From Tulasnella sp. 424 (lineage: Eukaryota > Basidiomycota > Agaricomycetes > Cantharellales > Tulasnellaceae): a DNA stretch of 64,000 nucleotides. How positions within the stretch are numbered: position 1 is the first letter of the stretch; every line of letters begins with the position of its first letter. The position numbers were made by a program, and so were the translations under genes. This document shows positions 21,361 through 34,516 of this stretch, piece after piece. The notes under the pieces were generated by a model. That model saw only the letters and a list, made by a program, of their open reading frames with translations. It had not been told where the DNA came from and ran no database searches. The stretch is taken from the NCBI GenBank assembly GCA_019633425.1, contig WSUB01000065.1:124001-188000 (forward strand). Direction: 5' to 3'.

Positions 21361-22814
21361 ATGACCTGCAACGTACTCTTAATTGGCTATGGAGCAGTAG
21401 GCATTGTCAGTACGTGCCGTTCTGGCCTGTCTGTGGAATGTCCCTCAACTCGATAAATTCACGAATTGCTCTATAGTTGCCTACGCACTCCAGAAGACAG
21501 GAAAGATAAATGTTACTGCCGTAGCGCGCAGTAATTACCAGACCGTTTGTGAGTCCTCGGGTGTTTCCAACGGGGAAGGAGGCTTGTGGACGACCAGACA
21601 GTCTCCTGACCACCTGGCTTTAGGTGACGGCAAGTTGGTCCTGAAAAGCGAACAATATGGGGATATACATGGACTTAAACCATTACGAGGTGAGGTCGCT
21701 GTTAGCCTTGCGGGACAGTCCCAGTAGGCGAGGAAACTTAGCGATCTGGCCGCAGTGACAAGGACAGTCACCGAGGCAGCGGACCAACCCTACGATTACG
21801 TCGTGATCACCACAAAGGCGTTACCCGAATTATACCCAACATCTGAGTTGGTTGCGCCGCTCCTATCCTCGGATTATAAATATCCGCAACCGATGTATGT
21901 GCTGATGCAGAACGGACTGGGAGTTGAAAAGGATCTTCACGCAGCCTTGCAAGAGAAAGAAAGCACCAGATCTGCGAGGATCATCACTGGAGCAATCAAT
22001 ATAACGACCAATATAAATGGAGATACTGTCTTCCATAGCGGCTATGATGTAAGTCCAAGCATGGTGTAATGCTATCAACCCCACTACCCTTGACTTATGT
22101 AGCCTTGCTGTCGGCCCAGAACCGCTTTCTTGGAAACTTTTACCGGGGCGAAGATGGATCGCTTACCACCACTCCTTCCCACGAAGAGAGCTTCCATCGA
22201 CTGGTGGACTTGCTGAACCAGGGTGGGTGCGGAGCAAAGGCGGATCCTCATCCTCAAGCAGCCAAGTTTCGGAAGAATCTCTGGTAAGTCTAGACAATTA
22301 CTTCCTATAAACCACTTATATACAACTCGAAAAAAAAACCCACCGACATTAACAGGAACGCGTCAATGGCGATGATGAGTTGCCTCACACGAACGCCGTG
22401 TGACGCTTTCTTCAGCGACGAACTTGCCTGTCAAGGTGCTACCAGCACATTGCATACCATCACAACGGAACTTCTCGCTATCGGAAAAGCCTCTGGGCAC
22501 CCATCTGAGTATATCTCCGATCCCACACAGCTCCTCGAATCTTATCGGAAATATCACCTCAATACCGCGGGTTACAAACCGAGCACGCTCTTGGACGTCG
22601 AGGCCGGAAGACCATTTGAGCTCGAGGCCATTCTCGGCGAGGTTGTGCGACAAGGGAAGAGGTTTAATGTTCCCATACCAACGTGAGTGTAGGGGCTAGC
22701 TGTGATCCAGTTTTTATTGATTTAAACTCGATCCGCGACCACAGGTTGGAGATGATGTACAACACGCTGAATATTGTACAACGACAGCTCGTCTTGGCAG
22801 TTGTAAACAAGTGA
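21361..22814 (+). pseudogene. Ketopantoate reductase-like, copy 3, nonsense codon
   Basis: Starts at ATG 21361 with the same Rossmann motif. In the third exon, the codon after AGQSQ is TAG (21725-21727), where copy 1 has CCG and copy 2 has TTG; the frame then reopens with ARKLSDLAAV. All later exons (DYVVITTKALPELYP, VLMQNGLGVEKDL, LWNASMAMMSCL, LEMMYNTLNIV) are in frame to TGA 22814. A single substitution disables it, so it is either a very young pseudogene or a sequencing error. Confidence 0.7.
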
Positions 22815-23044
22815 TCCAGTAGACTTAGTCGTCTTTCACTTACGAATGAAGGGGTCACGTCTGCAGTCAAGGCACGCAATCTCGGCAGGTGTGACCAGCC
22901 CACACCATAGAGTAAAGTTGAGATAGAAAGGATATCTTTGACCATTAAGTGCGAGAAGAGAAAGTAGAACAGCGTGAAGTAGAGGGTAAACGTAACAGGA
23001 AAATCAAGGAAACATCACCCCCGAACCCGAACACCGGAGGTTAT

Positions 23045-25130
<2,086 letters not shown>

Positions 25131-28100
25131 ATGCTGGTCTTCACACCCCTCGCAGGCAGTGGACGCTCAGACCAGACCCGCCCGCTATGCTACCTCCTTA
25201 CCATCGATGATGTGAATATTTTACTGGATTGCGGGTCGTTCCCACCTGGGACTCCAACGGACAAAACCGATGCGTATTATTCTGCCCTTAAGCAGTATGT
25301 GCGACCTGAGCGCCAACTCCCCTTCTTTGGACTAACTAAGCGCGAATTTTAGACAGGCTCCGAACGTAGATTTGGTCCTGTTTTCTCATGGAGATACGGC
25401 GCACCTCGGGCTCTACCCTTACGCGCATGCCAAATGGAAGCTAACCGCCCCGGCATATGCCTCAATCCCTGTTCAGGCAATGGGGAGAATGGCGGTGACG
25501 GAAGAGCTAAAGGATCTGGCTTTGGAAGAACAAGTACTCCCACCAACTGATACCTCAGCAGAAGGCGAGGAATCTTATACGGAGAAGTACGTCGCGACAC
25601 CGCACGAAATTCTCGAAGCCTTTGACGCTGTCAGCACGCTGCGCTACTCGGAACCCATCCACCTTGGAGGTACGTCACAAAATACGCAATATTAGCACGC
25701 TTAACGCTCACTTTTATTCTGGGAAGGGAAATGCCAGGGGATTACGATTACTCCGTATTCCGCTGGTCACACCCTGGGGGGAACAATCTGGAAGATTCGG
25801 TCGCCATCTTCTGGGACCATTGTCTACGCGGTCGACATGAATCACACCAAAGAGCGCCACCTGGACGGGACTGTTATTCTCCGTGCGTCAGCAGGTGGTG
25901 GGGTTTTCGAGGGACTCGCACGTCCAGATCTCCTCATTACGGATGCCGATCGCGCACTCACGGTCAGCGCACGCCGCAAAGACAGAGATACCGCGTTTTT
26001 GGGTGGGCATTATTTTTGTGAATGCTCTCGACTTACAGGACTGACTATTTTTTAACTCTAGATCTCATCGCCACGACCATCCGAACCTCCCATTCCGTCC
26101 TTATCCCCTGCGATCCGTCCACTCGTATCCTCGAACTTCTTGTCCTCCTCGACCAGTACTGGTCTTTCCAAAAACTTGATACACCTATCTGTCTCGTGAG
26201 TCAAACGGGTCAGGAGATGCTGGCATATGTGCGGAGTATGGTCGAATGGATGGGCGGGACAGTGTCAAAAGATGAGGGTGCAGAAATCGACACATCTAAA
26301 ACAGGGAGGAAGCGAAGGCGAGATGAGGAGGAAGATGAAACTGCTGTGGGGCCGATGTCACTTCGCTTCAGGTAATAGAATCCTACCTGAGAGGTGCCAG
26401 AAATGCTTACATCATCTTCGCCTCAGACACGTCCAGTTCTTTAACGATGCTCGGTCGTTTTTGGCTACCAATCAACCGGAAGAACCCAAAGTCATATTGG
26501 CCGTTCCGTACAATATGGCATACGGGCCTTCGCGGAAAATCTTTACCGAAATCGCATCTGACGCCGGTAACTTGGTAGTCCTGCCTTCAATGGGGGAGCC
26601 CGGAACCCTCTCCCATGAGCTGTTCGCTATGTGGAACGACAGACAAACGGAGGCGGATAAGTGGGGCAAAGGCAAGGTCGGCGATGTCGCTCGTATACGG
26701 GAGGAGCTCTCGATTACGGTTTGTCATTCGTATATGCGATATAGGGGTGGAGAGTTAACATTGCCCCGATTTTCCAGCTGAATTCGAAAGTTCCGTTGAC
26801 CGGACAAGAACTGGAAGATTTCAACGCTCGAGAGCAAGAGAGGGTAGCAAAAGAGCGTGAAGCTGCCCAGCGGGCGGCACTTGCCCGATCACAGCAGCTC
26901 CTGGAGGCAGACGAGGGTGATAGCGGAGATGACACGGATTCAGATGAGGATGATGACGAAATGGCAGTTGATCACGCATTACGTGGTGACTCGGATGATG
27001 ATATGGACCAAGAGATCGATCCAGTTGCCAAACGACGCGGTGGTTCATCTATGGGTCATGATTGGGCTATGGACGACGCGGACTCGGCTCGCCATCTCTC
27101 TTTTGACATCTATCTCAAAGGAAACGTCTCCAAGGCTGCATCCTTCTTCAAAACTACCTCTGGGGCTACCCAGCGCTTTAGGATGTATCCTTACGTGGAA
27201 AAGGGTGGGCTGAAGCGAAAGGTCGATGAGTTTGGCGAAACACTGGATGTTGGAATGTGGCTGAGGCGTGGGCGTGCACTGGACGAGGACGCCGAGAGTG
27301 AAGAGGTCAAAGAAGCCAAAAGAAGGAAACGAGAGGAGGAAGAAGCTAAAGTGAGCATTCCGGGGTTTTCCGGGCCCCTCGTGTTTGCTGACCAGGCTTC
27401 ATAACCAACAACAGAAAGCACCACCAGAGCCTCCATCCAAGTTCGTTTCAGAGGAAGTTCAAGTAAGGGTTGACTGTCAACTTGCCTTCATCGATCTCGA
27501 GGGTCTCAACGATGGGCGAGCGGTGAAGACGATCGTTCCACAGGTCAACCCACGAAGAATGGTGATTAAGAAGCGTTTATGAGCTAAACGCGGCACTTAC
27601 GACTTGGCATTTTAGATCATTGTGCATGCACCTAGTGAAGCCACCGACGCTCTAGTGGCGAGCTGCGCGTCCATTCGTGCAATGACACAGCAGATCTTCA
27701 CTCCCGCCGTCGGTGAGACTGTAACCATTGGCCAGCGGACAAACACGTTCTCCATCGCACTGGCAGACTCGCTTCTAGCATCCTTGAAGTTATCCAAAGT
27801 GGGTGCAATCGCATGGTCGGTATCACAGCTCACTGACTTGTGGGCTACAGTTCGAGGATAGCGAGATGGCGTTTTTGTCCGGCAAGGTTCCAGCTCACGG
27901 CGCGTCATCCATCCCTGTCCTTGAGCCTCTATCGTCGACCAGCCATCCTTTGCGCCTAGCAACTCCGCAAGCGGACGAAGCAAAACAGACTCGATTCAGT
28001 GTTGCATCGTTGCCACGGACGACCATGATTGGCGACCTGAAGCTCACGGCTCTCCGATCGCGGCTGACTGCCTTGGGTCTTTCGGCCGAGTTTGCCGGTG

Positions 28101-28267
28101 AAGGTGTCCTTCTCTGCAGTGGTGGAGGTGTTGGGGATTTGGAGCAAACCGTTGCAGTCAAGAAGACCGGTCGGGGAAGGATTTCACTGGAAGGGTCTAC
28201 CGGCGACGTCTACTTCACTGTGAGGGACGAAATTTATGCCCTGCATGCTGTCGTATCACAACCATAG
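25131..28267 (+). CDS. CFT2: Cleavage and polyadenylation factor CPSF100/Cft2
   Basis: Non-catalytic metallo-beta-lactamase/beta-CASP subunit of the mRNA 3'-end processing complex, nuclear. The ATG at 25131 starts a family-typical N-terminus (LCYLLTIDDVNILLDCG). The usual zinc motif HxHxDH is replaced by SHGDTAHLG, as expected for CPSF100, an inactive partner of CPSF73. Further landmarks: GHTLGGTIWKI, YAVDMNHTKERHL, the beta-CASP stretch VLIPCDPSTRILELL, and VILAVPYNMAYGPSRK. A long acidic insert (about 26920-27010) precedes FDIYLKGN. C-terminal domain ends EIYALHAVVSQP. About eight introns. Confidence 0.9.
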
Positions 28268-28641
28268 CTTTTGTTGTATTTATCTGTCTAAAGCTGGGAC
28301 CTTTTCCCATTGTCATTACTATTCAAGGGTAGTAAACGCACGTTTCCTTTGACGAGATGCAAAACATTCGCAACGATCAGAGCGCGCATGATTTCCACTT
28401 TGCAAACTTCAATTGGGATGTTGAGATCCAATGCTACATGTCGACTAACTTTACAATGGGGGGAAAGAAAAAAATGATGAATGACGGTTTGTTGAGTGAA
28501 CCGCCGAACAAGACGTTGAGTGAAGGACAGACGCAATGCGATGAAAATGAACAGGAAAAGAACCCCAAGAACCAAGACAACGACCCCAATCAAGATTACT
28601 GCCGAGCTGTTGAGAGCGCATCGGCAGAACCGAGAAGGCAT
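28268..28641. other. Convergent 3' region of CFT2 and MET6
   Basis: 374 bases between two stop codons facing each other. It should hold both polyadenylation regions. No gene seen. Confidence 0.5.
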
Positions 28642-31411
28642 TTAAGGCCATTCCTTGCGAGCCCAGCGGGCAGCCTCGACGACGTTCTTCAAGGATTCTA
28701 AAATTACGCCAAATTCATCAGTGTAACGTTCAAGCCATGGTTGGTTGAAGCTAGCTCACCCTTGGTCTCCTTCCATTGACGAGTCTTGAGACCACAGTCG
28801 GGGTTGACGAAGAGATAGTCCGGGCTGATGAGAGTCAACATGTCCTTGATGCGGTCCTTGATCTCCTGCTCGCTGGGGACACGAGGAGAGTGGATATCGT
28901 AGACACCGGGGCCGATGTAATTCTTGTAGCCGAATTCCTGGAAGGCAGAAAGGAGCTTCATGTCGCTCTTGGAGGCTTCAATCGAGATGACGTCGGCGTC
29001 GAGACGCTGGATCGAAGGGAAGATGTCGTTGAAGTCGGAGTAGCAGAAGTGAGAGTGAGTTTGAGTCTTGTCCTGAACACCAGCAGTGGCCAAGCGGAAG
29101 GAATCGACAGCCCAGGTGAGGTAGGCGTCCCAATCCTTGCGGCGGAGGGGCAGCTGAAATCAAGAATGGTTAGTCCAGGGTGATGGTTTCGGGGGGAAGG
29201 TAAAGTTCGACTTACACCCTCACGAATGGCAGGCTCGTCGACCTGGATGGCCTTGATATCAGCGGCTTCGAGGTCAATGACTTCGTCACGAAGAGCCAAA
29301 GCGAGCTGCTTGGACTGGATCTCGCGGGAAACGTCGACACGAGGGAAAGACCAGTTCAAAATGGTGACAGGACCGGTCAACATTCCCTTCATTGGCTGCT
29401 TGGTGATGCTCTGGGCATAGCTGCTCCACTTGACGGTCATGGGAGCGGAACGGCTGACGTCGGAGACGACGATCGGGGGTCGGACGTATCTGAAAAGGAT
29501 GAAATCAGCGAAATGCCCCGAGGGACATCTACGAGGGGTACATACCGGCTGCCGTAGCTCTGGACCCAACCGTGTTGAGTGAAGACGAAACCGTTGAGCA
29601 GTTCACCAAAGTATTGGACCATGTCGTTTCGCTCAGGCTCGCCGTGGACCAGCAGATCAAGACCGACGTCCTCTTGGAACTTGACGACTTCCTGGATCTC
29701 CTTCTTGATGAACTCGTCATACTGCTCAGTGGTGAGTTCGCCCTTGCCGAGTTTGAGACGAGCCTGTCGGATCTCCTTGGTTTGCTATTGGCAAAGGTGG
29801 AGTCAGAAATAAGGTCTAAGTGCCGTAAACGGGGTCATCATGAACTTACCGGGAAGGAACCAATGGTAGTGGTGGGGAACTTGGGAAGTTTAAGAGCCTT
29901 TTGGGCAGCAGCACGGGCTGGGAAGGGACTCTTCCTGTTGAGGTCATCGGGGGTGATGGCAGCGACGCGCTTGCGGACGGTGTCGTCGGAGTTCTTTTCG
30001 AAGTCACGACGTTTTTTGATGGATTGGATGTTGGCCTCCAAAGCCTTGGCGACTTCGGCATCCTGCGAGCCAGAGAGAGCAGCGGCGATGGTGGCAACCT
30101 CGCCAGCCTTCTCAGTAGCGTAGGAGAACCAGTCCTTCTGTTCTTCGGTCAACTTGGTCTCAGAGGCAAGGGTGACGGGGGTGTGGAGGAGGGAAGAGGA
30201 GGTGGCGACGATGACGCGATCTTCGCCGAGGATATCGATTGCCTTGCGACCGAGCTGGATGGAGTGGTTGAAGTCGTTCTTCCAGATGTTTCGGCCAGAA
30301 ACGAGACCAAGGGAGAGGATGATCTTGGTGTCTTTGATGGCTTTGGCGACGTCCTCGAGCTGACCGGGCTCACGGTCGAGGTCGATGTGCAAGCCGGCAA
30401 TGGGGAGCTTGGCAACATAGTCGACGTTGGACTCGAGGCGACCGAAGTAAGTGGTCAACACGATTTTGGGGGCAACAGCAGCGAGCTTGGTGTAAGCCTC
30501 GGTGTACTGAGGTCCGAGGTCTGCAGCACGGTCCAAGACAAGGATAGGCTCGTCAACCTGGACCCATTCAGCACCGGCCTCCTTCAATTCGCGGAGGAGC
30601 TGCTCGTAAATTGGGAGCAGCTTTTTGAGGAGAGAGATGGGTTGGAACCCTGGTTGAGCGCTCCTGGAAGGCTTGCCGAGAACGAGGAAGGAGATCGGGC
30701 CGAGGATGACGGGGCGGGTGTTGATGCCAGCTTCCTTGGCCTCCTTGTAGGCTTTGAGAGGCTTGTTGAAGTTCAGCTTGAAGTCGGTCGCGTCGTTGAA
30801 CTCGGGGACGACGTAGTGGTAGTTGGAGTCAAACCTACACAGAAAGAAGAATCATAAGACATTGGAATATGCAATGCATTACATCGTGCCATAGGGATAG
30901 TCACTCACCACTTCTTCATCTCAGAGGCGGGGACGTCGACGCCGTCGGCTTGCCTGCCACGGCCCATGGCGAAATAAACATCGAGAGGGGAGAGCCCGAG
31001 GTTCTGGTAACGCGAAGGGATGACGTTGAAAGCAGCGGATTGGTCGAGAACGTGGTCGTAAAAAGTGAACTCTCCGCTGTAGACGCGTCATAGGGGTCAG
31101 GTGAGGCTCGACGTCGACGGGAAGTGCTTAATTGGGTGACTTGCCTAGGGATGTAGTCGACGCCCTTGGACTTGACGCTGGTCCAGGACTGCTTGCGGAT
31201 TTCAACAGCGACCTTCTCAAGGTCCTCAGCAGAGCTCTTGTTTGCCCAGTATGACTCGACTGCAAACTTGATCTCGCGCTTCGGGCCTGGATTGGCGAAG
31301 CAGGCCAAGTCAAAGTCAGCTCGAGTTGCCGGCGGTCAAAATTGCAACGATCGGAAACGCAACGGCCAACGCACCGATACGAGGGAAACCGAGAACACTG
31401 GAGGAAACCAT
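28642..31411 (-). CDS. MET6: Cobalamin-independent methionine synthase
   Basis: 5-methyltetrahydropteroyltriglutamate-homocysteine methyltransferase, the last step of methionine synthesis, cytosolic. The ATG at 31411 gives [13 protein letters not shown]; intron phases then lead to [13 protein letters not shown]. The N-terminal barrel includes [12 protein letters not shown] and [11 protein letters not shown]. The catalytic C-terminal barrel has [57 protein letters not shown], the zinc ligands in THSHFCYSD, and NPDCGLKTR. The last exon codes [17 protein letters not shown] and ends at 28642. About eight exons. A 318-codon open frame on the opposite strand is a shadow of codon bias. Confidence 0.96.
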
Positions 31412-31856
31412 TTTGGACTTTTGAGAGAAAAGACGAGATGAGAAAGAGGAGGGGAGGGAGACGAACTCTGAGGAGAGGGAGAAGCGGGGGCGCGGTATTT
31501 GTAGTATGGTGCAGAAGCAGGAACGTGACGCGAGATCAGATTTGAAGATTGCGCGATGAAGCAAATTGCCCCCAAGCCGTAACGGCATCACCCACACCTT
31601 GAGGCTGAAGCTTCGCGATTAGGTCAAGACGCCGAATCAAAAAGAAGCTCAATAGGTTGGGGGGTGAAGTCGTTGAACACACGCGTCTCAAGAATCGCGC
31701 CCCAAACTCTGCGAATTCAAGGGTCTTCAGCTGTCCGGTAAATTAACAATACAGATCCAATATCCGTGAACCGTAGGAATACAAGGTATCAAAAGATGCC
31801 GAACGGGATAAGCAAGCGTAGAGCGATGGGCTTGGCAGGGATGAACTTAGGAAATT
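31412..31856. other. MET6 upstream region and 3' end of next gene
   Basis: 445 bases between the MET6 ATG and the stop of the RNase III-like gene, both on the minus strand. It should contain the MET6 promoter. No gene seen. Confidence 0.45.
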
Positions 31857-33224
31857 TGCTCGACGGTGAGCGTTGCCCGACGATCCCAAGGATGCACTAG
31901 CGTCGTGTCGGCCTTGCGGTCTAGCTTCATATCACGATAAGGAACCCAAACCTTCAAATCCACGTAAATGTACGCCATTGATCAATGAAAGAAGACATTA
32001 AAAGAACTCACCCGGGTGGAGCAGCCCACCGCGATCGCCGACGTGAAGCAATCCATCTGAATCTCGTCATCTTCCTCGTCTTCACCCGCAGCGGCCTTCC
32101 ATACGATCTCGAGTTGGTTCGTATGGGGGTTGTGCTTGTAACTCTGCTCCAATTTTCATTTAAGCGATAGCCCAGCTCGAATAACCAGACCACCACGGAC
32201 CTCTACAGCCTGAGCGCACCGTGCCAACTCGACTCCAAAATACGCGCGTTCCCCTAGCTTCGGCACGTTCACCCGGATAGAGTCTGGGTAGACGTCGATA
32301 ACTGTGGCTTTGTAGTTGTACAGCTCCTGCGTAGATGATGGTGGCGGAGGAGAAGCACTTGGCCTTGCAAGCATTTTGGCGACCTCGGCTTCGTCCGTGC
32401 CGGAAGCCGCACTCAAGACTTCGATTATTTCAGTTTCGTCGTCGGAATCGTCGTCTATGATTATATAACCATCATCGTCTTCGTGATATGCTGGCTGTAT
32501 CTGCGAGCCGCTGGGTACCGATAGATCGATTCGTTGTGGGTTTCCAGGTAATCTTGAAAAACGCGCAGATTAGCGCCTGGTCATTGACTCCGAAAATGAT
32601 ACACAGACGTACCTCTGCGCCACAACCAGGCAGCCCTCTTCAATAAGTGGCGTAAAGATCTTCTCTATCCACGGCTCGAGTTGCGATTTGTTCGCATCTT
32701 GTCGAAGACCGTGAACCATGGCTTCGAACCTGTCGGCCGTTGACTTGGAGGTAGGACTGAGCGCAAGACCTATTCGGAAGCCCAGCATGGAGAATACAGC
32801 GTTGGATCTCACACAGCCACTTAGGTGACCTGAACTACCGTCAAGGTCAGTGTTGAGGGTGGTTGAGCTCCCAAGACAGCACATACATTGTTCGGGTCCA
32901 GCGACGCTGGCCATACATGCGTCGTAAAATCTTGAACACCATACTCCCAAGGTAGTAGTTTAGCCATAGATCTCCTTGGAACTCCATCTCCTTAAAGTCC
33001 TCCCCTGTTCCGAGCCTCACCCGATTGAGGTTGGCTCCGTCCAAGATATCGGGTGTTGCCGGCAACACCATCGTGTTGATGAACCGTACGAGTCTCTGAG
33101 TTACAGCTGATCCCTTCACTTGGAAAGCCTCCGAACGTCCGCCGGGGAGGTACACCACCACGGTCTCGGCCAGCTTCTTATCTAACATGCTCAAGTGAAG
33201 TTGTTTCGGACGGTCGCGCTTCAT
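31857..33224 (-). CDS. Single RNase III-like domain protein
   Basis: Predicted double-strand RNA endonuclease or derived RNA-binding protein. The ATG is at 33224; introns are near 32890-32835, 32615-32560, 32185-32155 and 32030-31980. The N-terminal half carries both RNase III signatures: EFQGDLWLNYYLG (catalytic Glu and Asp four residues apart) and ADRFEAMVHGL (Asp and Glu three apart), with SNAVFSMLGFRIGL between. So all four metal-ligand positions appear filled. No dsRNA-binding domain of the usual kind is visible. Instead there is an acidic linker (DDDGYIIIDDDSDDETE) and a small beta-rich segment (NYKATVIDVYPDSIRVNV), then VDLKVWVPYRDMKLDRK. It is neither Dicer nor Rnt1 in layout; a mitochondrial or rRNA role is possible but unproven. 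Confidence 0.7.
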
Positions 33225-34516
33225 GATTCAAGAAGGGTTGACGTCACGTAACGTCCCCGAGGTGGAATAGATGGTCTGGAATTTGTCGCCGGAGCCAAGA
33301 AGGGTCTGGGATCTGAGGGCGGTTGAGGTCAGGAGCAAGGCGAATCATGGTTCCCGCGTTGCGCCACCACGCACACAGCCCAATTCCCCAAAGCTTTTCT
33401 CGACGGTTCCTCACATAGCTAAGCAAAATGATATGAAGAGGACGAGACCAGTGTGGTTTTCCTGGCCATTTACTGCATTTGAAGGTCCAAACAGCGAGTC
33501 TGAGGGCTGTCCAAACCAGCGTGACCTCCGACCAAGGATTCGATTCGTTGACGAACAATGATAACACGCTAAAGAGAGATGTTAGTGTGAAGAATGACTG
33601 CAATGACAGAGAAGGAGCGGGTCCAGAGGGTTCGATAGAACAACCTCAGACGACGCTGACCCCTGACTACTTTACAATATTGTGTCTATCCTAAGCCCGT
33701 GAGGGAAACAGTCGACGGTGAATGTATTCACAGCGGAAGGGCAAACTTTGGAGCCTTGTTAGACCGGAGTCACAATGCTTCGTCGGGACTGGGGACGTAG
33801 AGCGATCACCCGTCCGTATGAGCCATCGCCGACGAACAAGATGATCGGCAGCTTGGTGGGACTAGACCGAAGTCTCGCAACCGGGTCGAAGCGCTTTGTA
33901 TCGCGCCGAAGGCTTTCGAAAACAACAAGATGAAACCATGACCAGAGAACTGGCACAGGTCTGAGTGGCTTGCGGTAGAGCGAACGCCGAAAGAAAGGTT
34001 AATCCACGGAGGCTGCAAATCCCCAACCCCATTAAGCCCGTTAAACCCGTTCACCGCCTCGATTGAGCCAAGGATGGTGCCAGGTCCCTGCAGCTCACTG
34101 CAAGGGTTTACGAGCTGAGTGTCTACCACTATATCGCAAGAATTAGAAATTGGAATGAACACGGAGCCAGTAGTCGAGCGTACATAGCGGCGGCCGACTG
34201 TTTGGATTACGAGGCCGATGCCGGCGGTGAGCCAGGTACCGGGTGATGTGTGATGTTGACGTGGGAGTTGTGCGCCCCGTCCACACTTCAATTCCACCTA
34301 CGGCCGTTCTCTTGCACTCTACTACTCCCTTCCCTTCCACCAACTACCACCGGACACTTTTCTATACCCTTCAAACTGGCGCTTAGCTGCGTCCAATCTA
34401 ATACCGTACACACACATCGCACTCGGATTCTCTTGGACGTTTTACCCCAACGCATTTCTCGGTCAACGGCATAACCTTCAACGAACAGACCTGGCCCCGT
34501 CCCTCTTCACCAACAC
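33225..34516. promoter_or_regulatory. Divergent intergenic region, RNase III-like gene and FMP27
   Basis: 1.3 kb between two genes that diverge, so both promoters lie here. Two minus-strand open frames (33244-33603, 119 codons; 33806-34297, 163 codons) lack ATG starts and match no family I know, so I do not call them. The FMP27 side (34260-34516) is pyrimidine-rich, as in a 5' leader. Confidence 0.4.

Noticed and set aside
29901..30857. 318-codon plus-strand frame inside MET6
   Set aside because: Exactly antisense to a well-conserved MET6 exon; low-complexity Gly/Asp/Val composition is the mirror of MET6 codons.
33806..34297. 163-codon minus-strand frame in the FMP27 promoter region
   Set aside because: Begins at a GTG, no recognisable domain, and lies where two divergent promoters are expected.
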